Shown piece after piece: positions 1 to 5,871 of a stretch of DNA of 9,610 bases. The stretch is from a bacterium. GTDB lineage: Bacteria; SZUA-79; Acidulodesulfobacterales; Acidulodesulfobacteraceae. Made by a program: the position numbers and the translations under genes. The stretch's first letter is position 1. Each line of letters starts with the position of its first letter. The notes beneath the pieces were generated by a model. The model had not been told where the DNA came from, ran no database searches, and saw nothing but the letters and a program-made list of their open reading frames with translations. The stretch covers positions 1 through 9,610 of the forward strand of contig JAJYQZ010000240.1 of assembly GCA_021794335.1 (NCBI GenBank), in the 5' to 3' direction.

Positions 1-1
1 G

Positions 2-412
2 ATCTTAATAAACATAATGGGAGTAAAAAAATCTATCATAACATCCTTCATTATAAGCGCGGCCGGCGTGCTAAGCTTTATTATTTTCAAAAACCTGTTC
101 ACATTCGGCGCTTCCATCATACTTATAAGCGCGGGCGGCGGTTTTTCGGGGCCGGCAAGAAATCTATATCTTATGGATAGCGTCGATAAAAATCATTATG
201 ACGAGGCAATAGGAATTTACAGAACATTGAGCGATTTAGGGTTTGTTTTAGGGCCGTTTGCCGTAGGCGCCGTATTTGATTACTTCAATTTTATATCGGC
301 TTACAGCTTGGTTGCCGTCGTTATTACCTGCGCTGCAATCATATTCGGCCTTTTTGCAAAATCATACGATAATAGACCGCCGATGCGGCTTAATTCCGGA
401 TTAAACGAGTGA
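2..412 (+). CDS. MFS transporter, C-terminal part (5' end outside window)
   Basis: The reading frame is open from the left edge of the window, so this is the last 136 residues of a longer protein. An ATG at 17 is probably internal. Three to four hydrophobic stretches are visible: about residues 11-26, 31-45, 70-92 and 97-118 of the visible part. Between them lies a polar loop containing GPARNLYLMDSV and an AIGIYRTLSDLG stretch. A small-residue-rich helix, the basic/acidic loop and the LGPFAVGAVFD helix are typical of the C-terminal half of major facilitator superfamily permeases of the drug-efflux type. The substrate cannot be told. The last 12 bases overlap the end of the convergent transporter gene on the other strand, so no terminator fits between them. 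MFS assignment is by sequence character only. Confidence 0.75.
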   Translation: MLINIMGVKKSIITSFIISAAGVLSFIIFKNLFTFGASIILISAGGGFSGPARNLYLMDSVDKNHYDEAIGIYRTLSDLGFVLGPFAVGAVFDYFNFISAYSLVAVVITCAAIIFGLFAKSYDNRPPMRLNSGLNE

Positions 413-1111
413 AATCAACCTGCCGCAAATAAACCCGAAGGCGGCGGCGGCCCCGCCTATTAAAACCATCTCCATGGAACTCTTTAATCCGTTAGTTTTT
501 GTAACTTTAGCCTTTGCAAAGCCGGCAAATATCAAAACTAATATGGAAAGAAAAATGGACATAACTATTGCCATAAAAGAATTTCTGGTAAAAAAATATG
601 GAATTAGCGGCGGAATACCTCCCGCTAAAAAAGACAAACCTGTATAAGAAGCGATTTTAAGAGGTTTTTCATAATAATTAAGACTTATCCCTAACTCATC
701 CTGTACCATAAAATTAAGCAAAACCTTTTTGTCGGACATAAGCCTTTTGACGATGGGGTCTATTTCTTCTTTGATAAAGCCCTTATCGCCGTACAACTCG
801 TAAATCTCTTCTATTTCGTGGTTAGGGTTTTCCGCAATCTCCCTTTTTTCCCTTCTAATTTCTTTTTGGTAAAATTCGTTTTGGGACTTTGTGGCAAGAT
901 AAGCCCCGAAAAACATCGAAACCGTCCCTGCAACAATCTCGGCCACACCCGACATAAGAACTATTCTGGTGTTTACAAGGGCTCCAGTAACGCCCGCGAC
1001 AAATCCCACGGTTGTAACTAAGCCGTCGTTTATCCCAAAAACAAACTCCCTGATGAGTTTCCCTTCAGGGGTATGCCAGTCCTCGTTATGAAATCTTTTT
1101 AAAGGGTCCAT
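401..1111 (-). CDS. VIT1/CCC1 family iron/manganese transporter
   Basis: This 236-residue membrane protein matches the VIT1/CCC1 family, which moves Fe(II) or Mn(II) out of the cytoplasm by proton exchange. The N-terminus has the family signature EFVFGINDGLVTTVGFVAG (residues 22-40), which forms the first helix. A second helix spans about 52-73 (SGVAEIVAGTVSMFFGAYLA). Then comes a charged cytoplasmic segment rich in Glu and Lys (about 75-150), at the place where the family has its metal-binding helical domain. Three C-terminal helices follow, about 154-174, 178-199 and 212-235. Length is normal for a bacterial member. The start at 1111 has no clear Shine-Dalgarno, but a TATAAT lies 16-21 bases upstream. 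The neighbours do not show whether iron or manganese is the substrate. Confidence 0.9.
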   Translation of the reverse strand: MDPLKRFHNEDWHTPEGKLIREFVFGINDGLVTTVGFVAGVTGALVNTRIVLMSGVAEIVAGTVSMFFGAYLATKSQNEFYQKEIRREKREIAENPNHEIEEIYELYGDKGFIKEEIDPIVKRLMSDKKVLLNFMVQDELGISLNYYEKPLKIASYTGLSFLAGGIPPLIPYFFTRNSFMAIVMSIFLSILVLIFAGFAKAKVTKTNGLKSSMEMVLIGGAAAAFGFICGRLISLV

Positions 1112-1126
1112 TAATTCAATTAAATA

Positions 1127-1132
1127 ATTATA
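1127..1132 (-). promoter_or_regulatory. Possible -10 box (TATAAT) for the VIT1/CCC1 gene
   Basis: On the minus strand a perfect TATAAT lies 16 bases before the ATG at 1111. No good -35 hexamer is seen at 16-18 bp. The outer arm of the inverted-repeat element ends at base 1132, so this box sits on the junction between the element and its flank. Transcription from here would give a leader of only about 9 bases. AT-rich DNA makes chance matches common. Confidence 0.35.
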
Positions 1133-1313
1133 ATAATAACCTTAAATCACCGTTAGAAATTTCTTTTTCTGGATTCCTGCTTTCGCAGGAATGACAATGA
1201 CGGAATTTAACTTTTCACCCAACGGGTGTCATTCCTGCGAAAGCAGGAATCCAGAACTTATTATATATTAAAACAATTTTAATAGTTTCTAACGGTGATT
1301 TAAGGTTATTATT
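1132..1313. repeat. 182-bp nested inverted-repeat (MITE-like) element
   Basis: The ends form a perfect 28-bp inverted repeat: 1132-1159 pairs with 1286-1313 (arm begins AATAATAACCTTAAATCACC). Inside lies a second perfect inverted repeat of 29 bp, 1167-1195 with 1228-1256, and at the centre a small CACCC-AAC-GGGTG hairpin (1216-1228). A further 7-bp hairpin sits at 1267-1283 on the right side only. The element has no coding capacity and fills almost the whole gap between the VIT gene start and the usp stop codon. The right terminal base is the first base (plus strand) of the usp TAA. No clear target-site duplication is visible. It looks like a non-autonomous miniature element or a large paired REP (BIME-like) unit; as RNA it would fold into one long hairpin able to end usp transcription. 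Confidence 0.85.
1167..1256. repeat. Inner REP-like inverted pair within the nested element
   Basis: Two 29-bp arms (1167-1195 and 1228-1256) are exact reverse complements. Each arm is itself a hairpin with an 8-bp perfect stem and a 4-base loop: ATTCCTGC-TTTC-GCAGGAAT at 1173-1192 and ATTCCTGC-GAAA-GCAGGAAT at 1231-1250. In transcripts of either strand one of the two has a GAAA tetraloop. Related cores occur at 3647-3670 and 7437-7605 of this window. Confidence 0.85.
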
Positions 1314-2230
1314 TATTTAACGATAAGAATCGAACACGGCAAGGCATTTATCACCCTTTCGGCGGTACTGCCGAAAAGTATTTCGGCTAATTTTTCTTTA
1401 TCCATTCCCTTATGTCCTAAAATTAAAAGTTTTTTTCTCGTCCCGACCATGAAATCCGTTATCTCTTTGCAGGGAATACCCTTCCTGACGATCACCTCAA
1501 GATTGGATTTTTCCTTCGTAAAACGGTAGTTTAATCCGCGGACGGCATCCTCTGCCTTTTCTGCCAGATTTTTTTCATAATTCTTTATCTCTTCCGGCTT
1601 TAAATTCTTTACCGCCTTTTCGTCGATAACATATAAAATCGTGAACATCTTGATTATATCGGCAGGCACTTTATTTATGAACGGCAAAGCCCTGAGCGAA
1701 AACTCCGAAAAATCGGTAGCAAAGACGACATCCGCGAAAAGACTCTTGCAGTCCGCGTTTTCATCGGTTTTTATCACACCCGTTGGATGAAATAAAACCC
1801 TTTTCATGACAAGTACGGGTTTATTCACTTTTATTAAAATGTCATAAAGCGGGGAACCGTAAAATGAAAAATAGCCCGTATGTTTTATATTTGCCTTTTT
1901 ATCTAGAACGACAAAATCGATATCCTCTTTTTCGGCTTCATCTGCAATCTCATCGGCAATATCGCCCACCCTTATCGCAATGCGAACTCCAAATCCTGAT
2001 TTTTCAAGGTCTTTTTTTATGTCTTCTAATTTTATTTCCGCAAATCTCCTTATCTTTTCCTCGTCCTCTTTTTTATAAACGGAATAAAGGCTGTGCTGAA
2101 AAAGGGCGGGGTCGATGACATGAATCAATATGATTTCTTTTAACCCGAGATTAGAATAGTTCGCAAAACAGTCAAGGTTTTCATAATAAAAATCCCCGAA
2201 ATTTATGGCGTAAAGCGCAGTGTTAAGCAT
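1313..2230 (-). CDS. Tandem universal stress protein (two UspA domains)
   Basis: The 305-residue protein carries two UspA-type domains, about 1-144 and 165-305. The second begins with VVFATDFSEFS (Asp173) and ends with the nucleotide-binding loop GHKG (272-275) followed by GST (287-289) and the closing strand CSILIVK. Family members usually have nine residues between GxxG and G[ST]; here there are eleven, so ATP binding is likely but not certain. The first domain lacks GxxG, keeping only GS at 125-126 and the VNKPVLVMK strand, so it is probably a non-binding structural partner. A strong Shine-Dalgarno (AAGGGGG, 2237-2243) lies 6 bases before the ATG. The gene starts 15 bases after the last prepilin gene, which suggests co-transcription. 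The stop codon touches the inverted-repeat element. The cellular role is not predictable beyond stress or energy-state signalling. Confidence 0.9.
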   Translation of the reverse strand: MLNTALYAINFGDFYYENLDCFANYSNLGLKEIILIHVIDPALFQHSLYSVYKKEDEEKIRRFAEIKLEDIKKDLEKSGFGVRIAIRVGDIADEIADEAEKEDIDFVVLDKKANIKHTGYFSFYGSPLYDILIKVNKPVLVMKRVLFHPTGVIKTDENADCKSLFADVVFATDFSEFSLRALPFINKVPADIIKMFTILYVIDEKAVKNLKPEEIKNYEKNLAEKAEDAVRGLNYRFTKEKSNLEVIVRKGIPCKEITDFMVGTRKKLLILGHKGMDKEKLAEILFGSTAERVINALPCSILIVK

Positions 2231-2236
2231 GAATAT

Positions 2237-2243
2237 CCCCCTT
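2237..2243 (-). promoter_or_regulatory. Shine-Dalgarno of the usp gene
   Basis: AAGGGGG on the minus strand, 6 bases upstream of the ATG at 2230. It fixes the start and lies in the 15-base gap after the preceding prepilin stop codon. Confidence 0.8.
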
Positions 2244-2245
2244 AC

Positions 2246-2821
2246 TTAGTATGAATTAGACAGTTCGGTCTCGACGTAAATGCCGGTGCAGTTGTCGTTT
2301 TTTTTGATGCCGACCTCCGCCGTAATCTCTCTTTCCGTTCCGCCCGCAAAGCCGTTGGAAGTAATGATATAGTAAGTGCAATTACCGCCGCCTCCGCCAC
2401 TTGACAATTCACCTTCCACGGCGCAAAAAGTAGGAGTATAATTAATATCAGGGGCAACCGTTTTCGTTTTCAGACTGCCCTGTAAGTTGCCGGAAAGATA
2501 ACGAATATTGCTTGGACTGCCGGTTACACCGGGCGGTAAAACTGGTTTTTTAAGAGGGCAACCGGAAAGCAGGCTGGGCGAAAAATCACTGCTACTGCCA
2601 TTTTCTATTTCATACATCGTTATCTCCACCCCCGATTTTGCGGCGTATTTAGCCTCCGCGCTTGCCAGATTAGACCTCGAAACGATGCTCCCGCTTGCCA
2701 TAAGATAAGCAAATATAGACCCAGCAAGCCCCAGAATTACAATAATAATAATCGCAAGGATTATGGAAATACCCTTATTTGAACCGACAACCGTTTTTTT
2801 AAAAAATTTTATCATAATCAT
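2246..2821 (-). CDS. PilX-like minor pilin
   Basis: This is a protein of about 191 residues with a short basic leader and one long hydrophobic helix (GISIILAIIIIVILGLAG, beginning at residue 17 from the chosen start). It is typical of prepilins cut after a Gly by PilD-type peptidase. The usual Glu at position 5 of the mature protein is missing, as is common in PilX/GspK-type minor pilins. The helix continues into ASAEAKYAAKSGVEITMYEIENG, and the C-terminal part contains a Gly run and TEREITAEVGIKKN, again PilX-like. The open frame reaches back to an ATG at 2851, but that would overlap the upstream frame. The ATG at 2821, 11 bases after the upstream TAA, or the one at 2815 fits better and suggests translational coupling. 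No clear Shine-Dalgarno. Third gene of the pilin operon. Confidence 0.8.
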   Translation of the reverse strand: MIMIKFFKKTVVGSNKGISIILAIIIIVILGLAGSIFAYLMASGSIVSRSNLASAEAKYAAKSGVEITMYEIENGSSSDFSPSLLSGCPLKKPVLPPGVTGSPSNIRYLSGNLQGSLKTKTVAPDINYTPTFCAVEGELSSGGGGGNCTYYIITSNGFAGGTEREITAEVGIKKNDNCTGIYVETELSNSY

Positions 2822-2831
2822 TAGTTTGTCA

Positions 2832-3080
2832 TTACTGCGGATTTGCAACAATCACCGAAACCCCGCCAATTTGGCTGGGGCTGTAACCTGCCGAACTTGT
2901 TATTGTAAAATTTATATTGCAATTATATACACTAATAGTGGGATTTTTAACGCAATAAGAAACTGACGGAGGCGGATTGCCTCCGCCGCCGCGGCGTTTG
3001 CATCCGCTCAAAGAAACCGCCGTACTAAAAATTAATACTACTAATATTATCCGCAACGGGATAAGATACCGTCGTTCCAT
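2832..3080 (-). CDS. Continuation of the PilW-like prepilin in the +1 frame, or overlapping small lipoprotein
   Basis: Two readings are possible. (a) This frame continues the upstream prepilin: that frame stops at 3025 right after NISSINF, and skipping one T of the T5 run (3024-3028) gives NISSINF-STAVSLSG and 60-odd further residues with Cys, Gly-run and SVSYCV / NCNINFTITSS stretches. These resemble the C-terminal loops of the neighbouring pilins. (b) From the ATG at 3080 the frame encodes an 82-residue protein with a basic N-terminus (MERRYLIPLR), a hydrophobic core and a perfect lipobox LSGC at residues 24-27, a classic lipoprotein signal. A GAGG lies 12-15 bases upstream of this ATG, but those bases also encode pilin residues. 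I favour (a) because the upstream frame ends abruptly in a segment that normally continues in PilW/GspJ proteins. Confidence 0.6.
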   Translation of the reverse strand: MERRYLIPLRIILVVLIFSTAVSLSGCKRRGGGGNPPPSVSYCVKNPTISVYNCNINFTITSSAGYSPSQIGGVSVIVANPQ

Positions 3081-3609
3081 TAGTCGTCGTAACCTCTTTA
3101 TATAATGCATTATTATTTGGATTCACGCAAAACACGACAAGCTGCTGCGTCGTTACTCCGTTTATCTTAATATTCTGGTAAAAAGCAACTTCGCTTGGCG
3201 AAACAGGATTAGTGCAATTTCCGTTTGTGGGACATTCGGTATTATTGGAACAAGAAGGCGCCGAGCCGTCATTGCAAGCCATAGTGATAGGAGGATTATT
3301 GTTACCTTGGCCGTTATTCGGATAATTATTTGTATTTAACGGACACACACCGCCGCTTATCGTTAAGGGAGCGGTCAGAACAGCCGCATTTTCCAAATTC
3401 CTCCTGATTACCGTCATCGCATAAGTCATAGAATTATTGGAGTGCAGGTATTCCTCGTTAATCAAATAATCGTTTATCCCCCACATCACGACTTGATACA
3501 GCCCTATCGACAAGATGCCTATTAGAATAATAGTCATCACTAATTCTATAAGCGTAAACCCGCCGCTATTTTTCTTAATATCATTAAAAAATATTGTTAT
3601 TATTTTCAT
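3025..3609 (-). CDS. PilW/GspJ-like prepilin, apparently cut by a frameshift
   Basis: The 194-residue frame starts with a 17-residue leader ending GG, followed by FTLIELVMTIILIGILSIG: a canonical type IV prepilin signal with cleavage after Gly17 and Glu22 as the conserved Glu5. Downstream it has YLHSNNSMTYAMTVIRRNLENAA, as in PilW/GspJ-type minor pilins, and a globular part with several Cys and many Asn residues (CSNNTECPTNGNCTNP). The frame ends in YPVADNISSINF at TTT-TAG. In this family a strand and more residues normally follow VADNISSINF, and they are present in the +1 frame (2832-3024). The gene may be a pseudogene, a phase-variable gene, a +1 recoding site or a sequencing error. No Shine-Dalgarno is seen before 3609; the preceding gene ends 66 bases upstream. 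Second gene of the operon. Confidence 0.85.
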   Translation of the reverse strand: MKIITIFFNDIKKNSGGFTLIELVMTIILIGILSIGLYQVVMWGINDYLINEEYLHSNNSMTYAMTVIRRNLENAAVLTAPLTISGGVCPLNTNNYPNNGQGNNNPPITMACNDGSAPSCSNNTECPTNGNCTNPVSPSEVAFYQNIKINGVTTQQLVVFCVNPNNNALYKEVTTTNGTTVSYPVADNISSINF

Positions 3610-3646
3610 AAAATTTAAGAACTACTTTATCATTCTTTTGTTTGTT

Positions 3647-3670
3647 ATTCCTGCTTCCTTCGGAATGACA
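3647..3670. repeat. Single degenerate REP-like hairpin between prepilin genes
   Basis: ATTCCTGCTTCCTTCGGAAT followed by GAC resembles the repeat core at 1173-1195 (ATTCCTGCTTTCGCAGGAAT, then GAC). Only the outer 5-bp stem (ATTCC/GGAAT) is still complementary. It begins 5 bases after the stop codon (3676) of the first prepilin on the minus strand. It appears to be a decayed copy of the same family. Confidence 0.6.
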
Positions 3671-3675
3671 AATCG

Positions 3676-4233
3676 TTAATAATTCGCATAAACCGTCGAA
3701 AGAGTCACGAACGGATAACTTGCCGGAGCCGCCGGACAAGTTCCGTTGCCGTTTAAAGCAAACCACCTCGTTTGAACTATGGTCTGGATAAAATTATTTG
3801 AAGTATTCTGAATCTTCCCATTACCGTTAATGCCACTGTAAGGGTCGGTAAAATCAACATTTTGAGCATTTACGGTCGTATAAAAGCATTCGTTGTTTAC
3901 AATGGTCGGACCTTGAGGGGAAGTGTAAAAGCTTGAAGGATTACACCAAGTATTATTCGGATTACCATTGCAGTTCTGACTGCCGGTATTATTAAACGCC
4001 GTACATACCCTCGTCACGCTTCCTCCGTTCCGGCAGTAATTCAGCGCCGCCATTTCCTGCTTTGCAACATTTACCGCCGTTTCTTCATTCACGATATTTA
4101 TGCTCTTTGCCGAACCGACTATGAAACTTTCGGTTATCGCACTCAAGGCAAGTCCGATTATAATAATCGTAAGAACTATCTCGAGAAGGCTGAATCCGCC
4201 TGTGTTTTTTACTTTTTCAATATGCTTAAACAT
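3676..4233 (-). CDS. PilV/GspI-like prepilin
   Basis: The 185-residue protein has a 13-residue basic leader ending in GG, then FSLLEIVLTIIIIGLALSA: a prepilin peptidase site (cleavage after Gly13) with Glu18 as mature Glu5 and an N-terminal assembly helix. The next part, AVNVAKQEMAALNYCRNGG, follows the pattern of PilV/GspI pilins (helix with A..A..EM..L). The remainder is rich in Asn, Gly, Ser and Thr with about seven Cys, suggesting disulfide-bonded loops exposed on the cell surface. It is the first gene of the minus-strand pilin cluster, and its order with the PilW-like and PilX-like genes matches classic minor-pilin operons. No assembly ATPase, platform protein or secretin gene lies in the window, so these subunits must serve machinery encoded elsewhere. 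Confidence 0.88.
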   Translation of the reverse strand: MFKHIEKVKNTGGFSLLEIVLTIIIIGLALSAITESFIVGSAKSINIVNEETAVNVAKQEMAALNYCRNGGSVTRVCTAFNNTGSQNCNGNPNNTWCNPSSFYTSPQGPTIVNNECFYTTVNAQNVDFTDPYSGINGNGKIQNTSNNFIQTIVQTRWFALNGNGTCPAAPASYPFVTLSTVYANY

Positions 4234-4241
4234 TAAGCTAA

Positions 4242-4247
4242 ATTATA
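4242..4247 (-). promoter_or_regulatory. Possible -10 box of the prepilin-usp operon
   Basis: A TATAAT on the minus strand lies 8 bases before the ATG at 4233; no Shine-Dalgarno lies between. If used, the transcript would be nearly or fully leaderless. No clear -35 hexamer; instead a perfect palindrome GGCAATTGCC (4256-4265) sits at the -35 side and could be an operator or a chance match. Confidence 0.4.
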
Positions 4248-4330
4248 TGATTTTTGGCAATTGCCCGTTTATTATCCGAAAATCGATATCGATAAAGAAA
4301 TTATATCTTAATATTAAACCATTTTCAAAC

Positions 4331-4359
4331 TTACAAAGATTATAAAAATCTGCTATAAT
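4331..4359 (+). promoter_or_regulatory. Sigma-70 type promoter for ispF
   Basis: TTACAA (4331-4336), a 17-bp spacer and TATAAT (4354-4359), with an extended -10 TG at 4351-4352. This is close to the housekeeping consensus and lies 34 bases before the ispF ATG. It may drive ispF and perhaps the genes downstream. Confidence 0.65.
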
Positions 4360-4393
4360 TTACAAAAGATTAATAAGCGGCATAATAAGCATA

Positions 4394-4897
4394 ATGAATA
4401 ACATTAGAATAGGGTGCGGCTACGACATCCATAAATTTTTAGAGGTTGCGCTTTTTGAAAAGGCAGCCAAAAGGCTTTATCTCGGCGGGGTGTTAATCGA
4501 GGGACATATCGGCGTTGCCGCCCATTCCGACGGCGATGTCGTTCTTCACTCCCTTACCGATGCCCTGCTCGGCGCCCTGAGCCTGCCCGATATAGGCGTT
4601 CTATACCCCGACAACCTTAAATCGACAAAAGGAATAAGCAGTATAGAAATAATAAGATATGCCTATAAATTGGTTCAGGAAAAAGGGTACGCGCTGGTAA
4701 ATGCCGATATTACGATTATAACCCAGACGCCGAAAATATCCGCGTATAAAGAACAAATGATAAATTCGGTGTCCGCCGCGCTGGGCGTTGATAAATCCTG
4801 CATTAATATTAAAGGAAAAACCAAAGAAGGGCTTGACTCTGTGGGAAAACAAAAAGCGATAGAAGCTTTTAGCGTCTGCCTTATATCACAGCAGTAA
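4394..4897 (+). CDS. ispF: 2-C-methyl-D-erythritol 2,4-cyclodiphosphate synthase
   Basis: The enzyme makes the cyclic diphosphate MEcPP from CDP-methylerythritol 2-phosphate, releasing CMP, in the MEP pathway of isoprenoid synthesis. It works as a cytoplasmic trimer with a zinc site. At 167 residues it has normal length. GCGYDIH (7-13) supplies the metal ligands Asp11 and His13, and AHSDGDVVLH (43-52) supplies His44. LTDALLGALSLPDIG and FPD-like YPD follow, as in the family, and IITQTPKI sits near residue 110. The stretch between His13 and the LGG turn is a few residues longer than in E. coli. It is followed by ispD and gltX on the same strand. There is no strong Shine-Dalgarno at the ATG. 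Confidence 0.96.
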   Translation: MNNIRIGCGYDIHKFLEVALFEKAAKRLYLGGVLIEGHIGVAAHSDGDVVLHSLTDALLGALSLPDIGVLYPDNLKSTKGISSIEIIRYAYKLVQEKGYALVNADITIITQTPKISAYKEQMINSVSAALGVDKSCINIKGKTKEGLDSVGKQKAIEAFSVCLISQQ

Positions 4898-4968
4898 ATT
4901 CTTTCTTTTTTCCTTGCCTGATTTCCACTTTTACCCTGCGTTTCTACTGCGGGATTAAGGTATGATTA

Positions 4969-4977
4969 TGATATAAT
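4969..4977 (+). promoter_or_regulatory. Extended -10 promoter for ispD
   Basis: TGATATAAT, a perfect -10 with the TG extension, lies 28 bases before the ispD ATG. No -35 match at 16-18 bp. The 108-bp gap after ispF supports an independent start for ispD. No clear terminator hairpin for ispF is seen in 4898-4968. Confidence 0.45.
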
Positions 4978-5005
4978 AAACAATATAAATAAATTATTTA
5001 ATAAA

Positions 5006-5764
5006 ATGAAATCATACGCAATATTGCTTGCCGCGGGAGCAGGTTTAAGAACGGGACTTAAGGTTCCAAAACAGCTTGTAAAAATCAGGGATAAAGAAAT
5101 TATACTCCACAGCCTTGAAATATTTACAAAATCGAGTATTAATTTTGATGCCGTCGTTATAGCAACGCCGCCTTCCTCCGTTTTCGATTTTAACTGGAGC
5201 GATTTTTTTAAAAAAAATACCGGAGGCACAGGTACAAAAAAATTACACATAATAACAGGGGGGAAGACAAGACAGGATTCCGTGGGTAACTCCATAAAAT
5301 ATTTAGAAAGTATTTTACCCGCCTCCGAGGCGGAAAATGCCGTCGTCTTTATTCACGACGCCGCAAGGCCGTTTATAAAGGACGAAGAATTAACCCTGCT
5401 TTTAGATAAAACCGCAGCCCACGGCGCCGCTTTTTTATGTTCGCCGGCAACGGACACGATTAAAGAAATAAATTTTAAAGAAACAAATCCCGACAAATTA
5501 ATATTGCCGAATCCCGTCAAACTTAAAACCATTAAAAGGGATAATTTAATATCCGCAAAAACTCCTCAAGTATTTAAGTTTAACATTATAAAAAAGGCTC
5601 TTCACGAAGCCCGCCGAACAGGCTTTACATCGACCGACGACATATCTTTGGCGGAAAATTTGGGGTTGGCGGTCGTGCCGATATTATCGACAGACTTTAA
5701 TATAAAAATAACCTCTGCCTTAGATATCGAAATTGCGGAATTGCTCTGCGATAAGTTTAAATAA
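5006..5764 (+). CDS. ispD: 2-C-methyl-D-erythritol 4-phosphate cytidylyltransferase
   Basis: The enzyme joins CTP and methylerythritol 4-phosphate to CDP-methylerythritol, two steps before IspF in the MEP pathway. The 252-residue protein shows the nucleotide-binding start LLAAGAGLR (7-15) with Arg15 and PKQL (21-24), GGKTRQDSV (85-93), the HDAARPF signature (117-123), TPQVF (186-190), TDDISLAE (210-217) and the closing NIKITSALDIEIAELL (from 232). All expected core residues are present. The C-terminus is complete at the usual place, so there is no IspDF fusion; ispF is a separate gene upstream. Start codon context is AT-rich without a Shine-Dalgarno. Confidence 0.95.
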   Translation: MKSYAILLAAGAGLRTGLKVPKQLVKIRDKEIILHSLEIFTKSSINFDAVVIATPPSSVFDFNWSDFFKKNTGGTGTKKLHIITGGKTRQDSVGNSIKYLESILPASEAENAVVFIHDAARPFIKDEELTLLLDKTAAHGAAFLCSPATDTIKEINFKETNPDKLILPNPVKLKTIKRDNLISAKTPQVFKFNIIKKALHEARRTGFTSTDDISLAENLGLAVVPILSTDFNIKITSALDIEIAELLCDKFK

Positions 5765-5871
5765 AAATCGGCCCCGTTATTTACTTTTTTTAAAAACAAT
5801 GCAATAATTGTCAATATAACAAAACAACAAACGCGGCAAACAACAAAACAATAAACAATTTTCCGGCATAT

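Noticed and set aside
818..1021. 67-codon plus-strand frame inside the VIT/CCC1 gene
   Set aside because: Antisense to a clear family member; composition is not protein-like and it has no start signals.
1132..1313. CRISPR array or direct-repeat array
   Set aside because: Repeats are inverted, not direct, and there are no regular spacers.
2242..2457. 71-codon frame overlapping the PilX-like gene
   Set aside because: Shadow of the pilin in another frame; its hydrophobic start is the byproduct of the real codons.
4898..4960. Possible further decayed repeat or ispF terminator (CCCTGCGTTTCTACTGCGGG)
   Set aside because: The arms are not reverse complements, no U tract follows, and similarity to the repeat core is too weak to call.
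5800..5820. Promoter for gltX (TATAAC at 5815-5820, AACAAT...ATTGT dyad)
   Set aside because: No -35 at a proper distance and the dyad is short; too weak to list as a feature.
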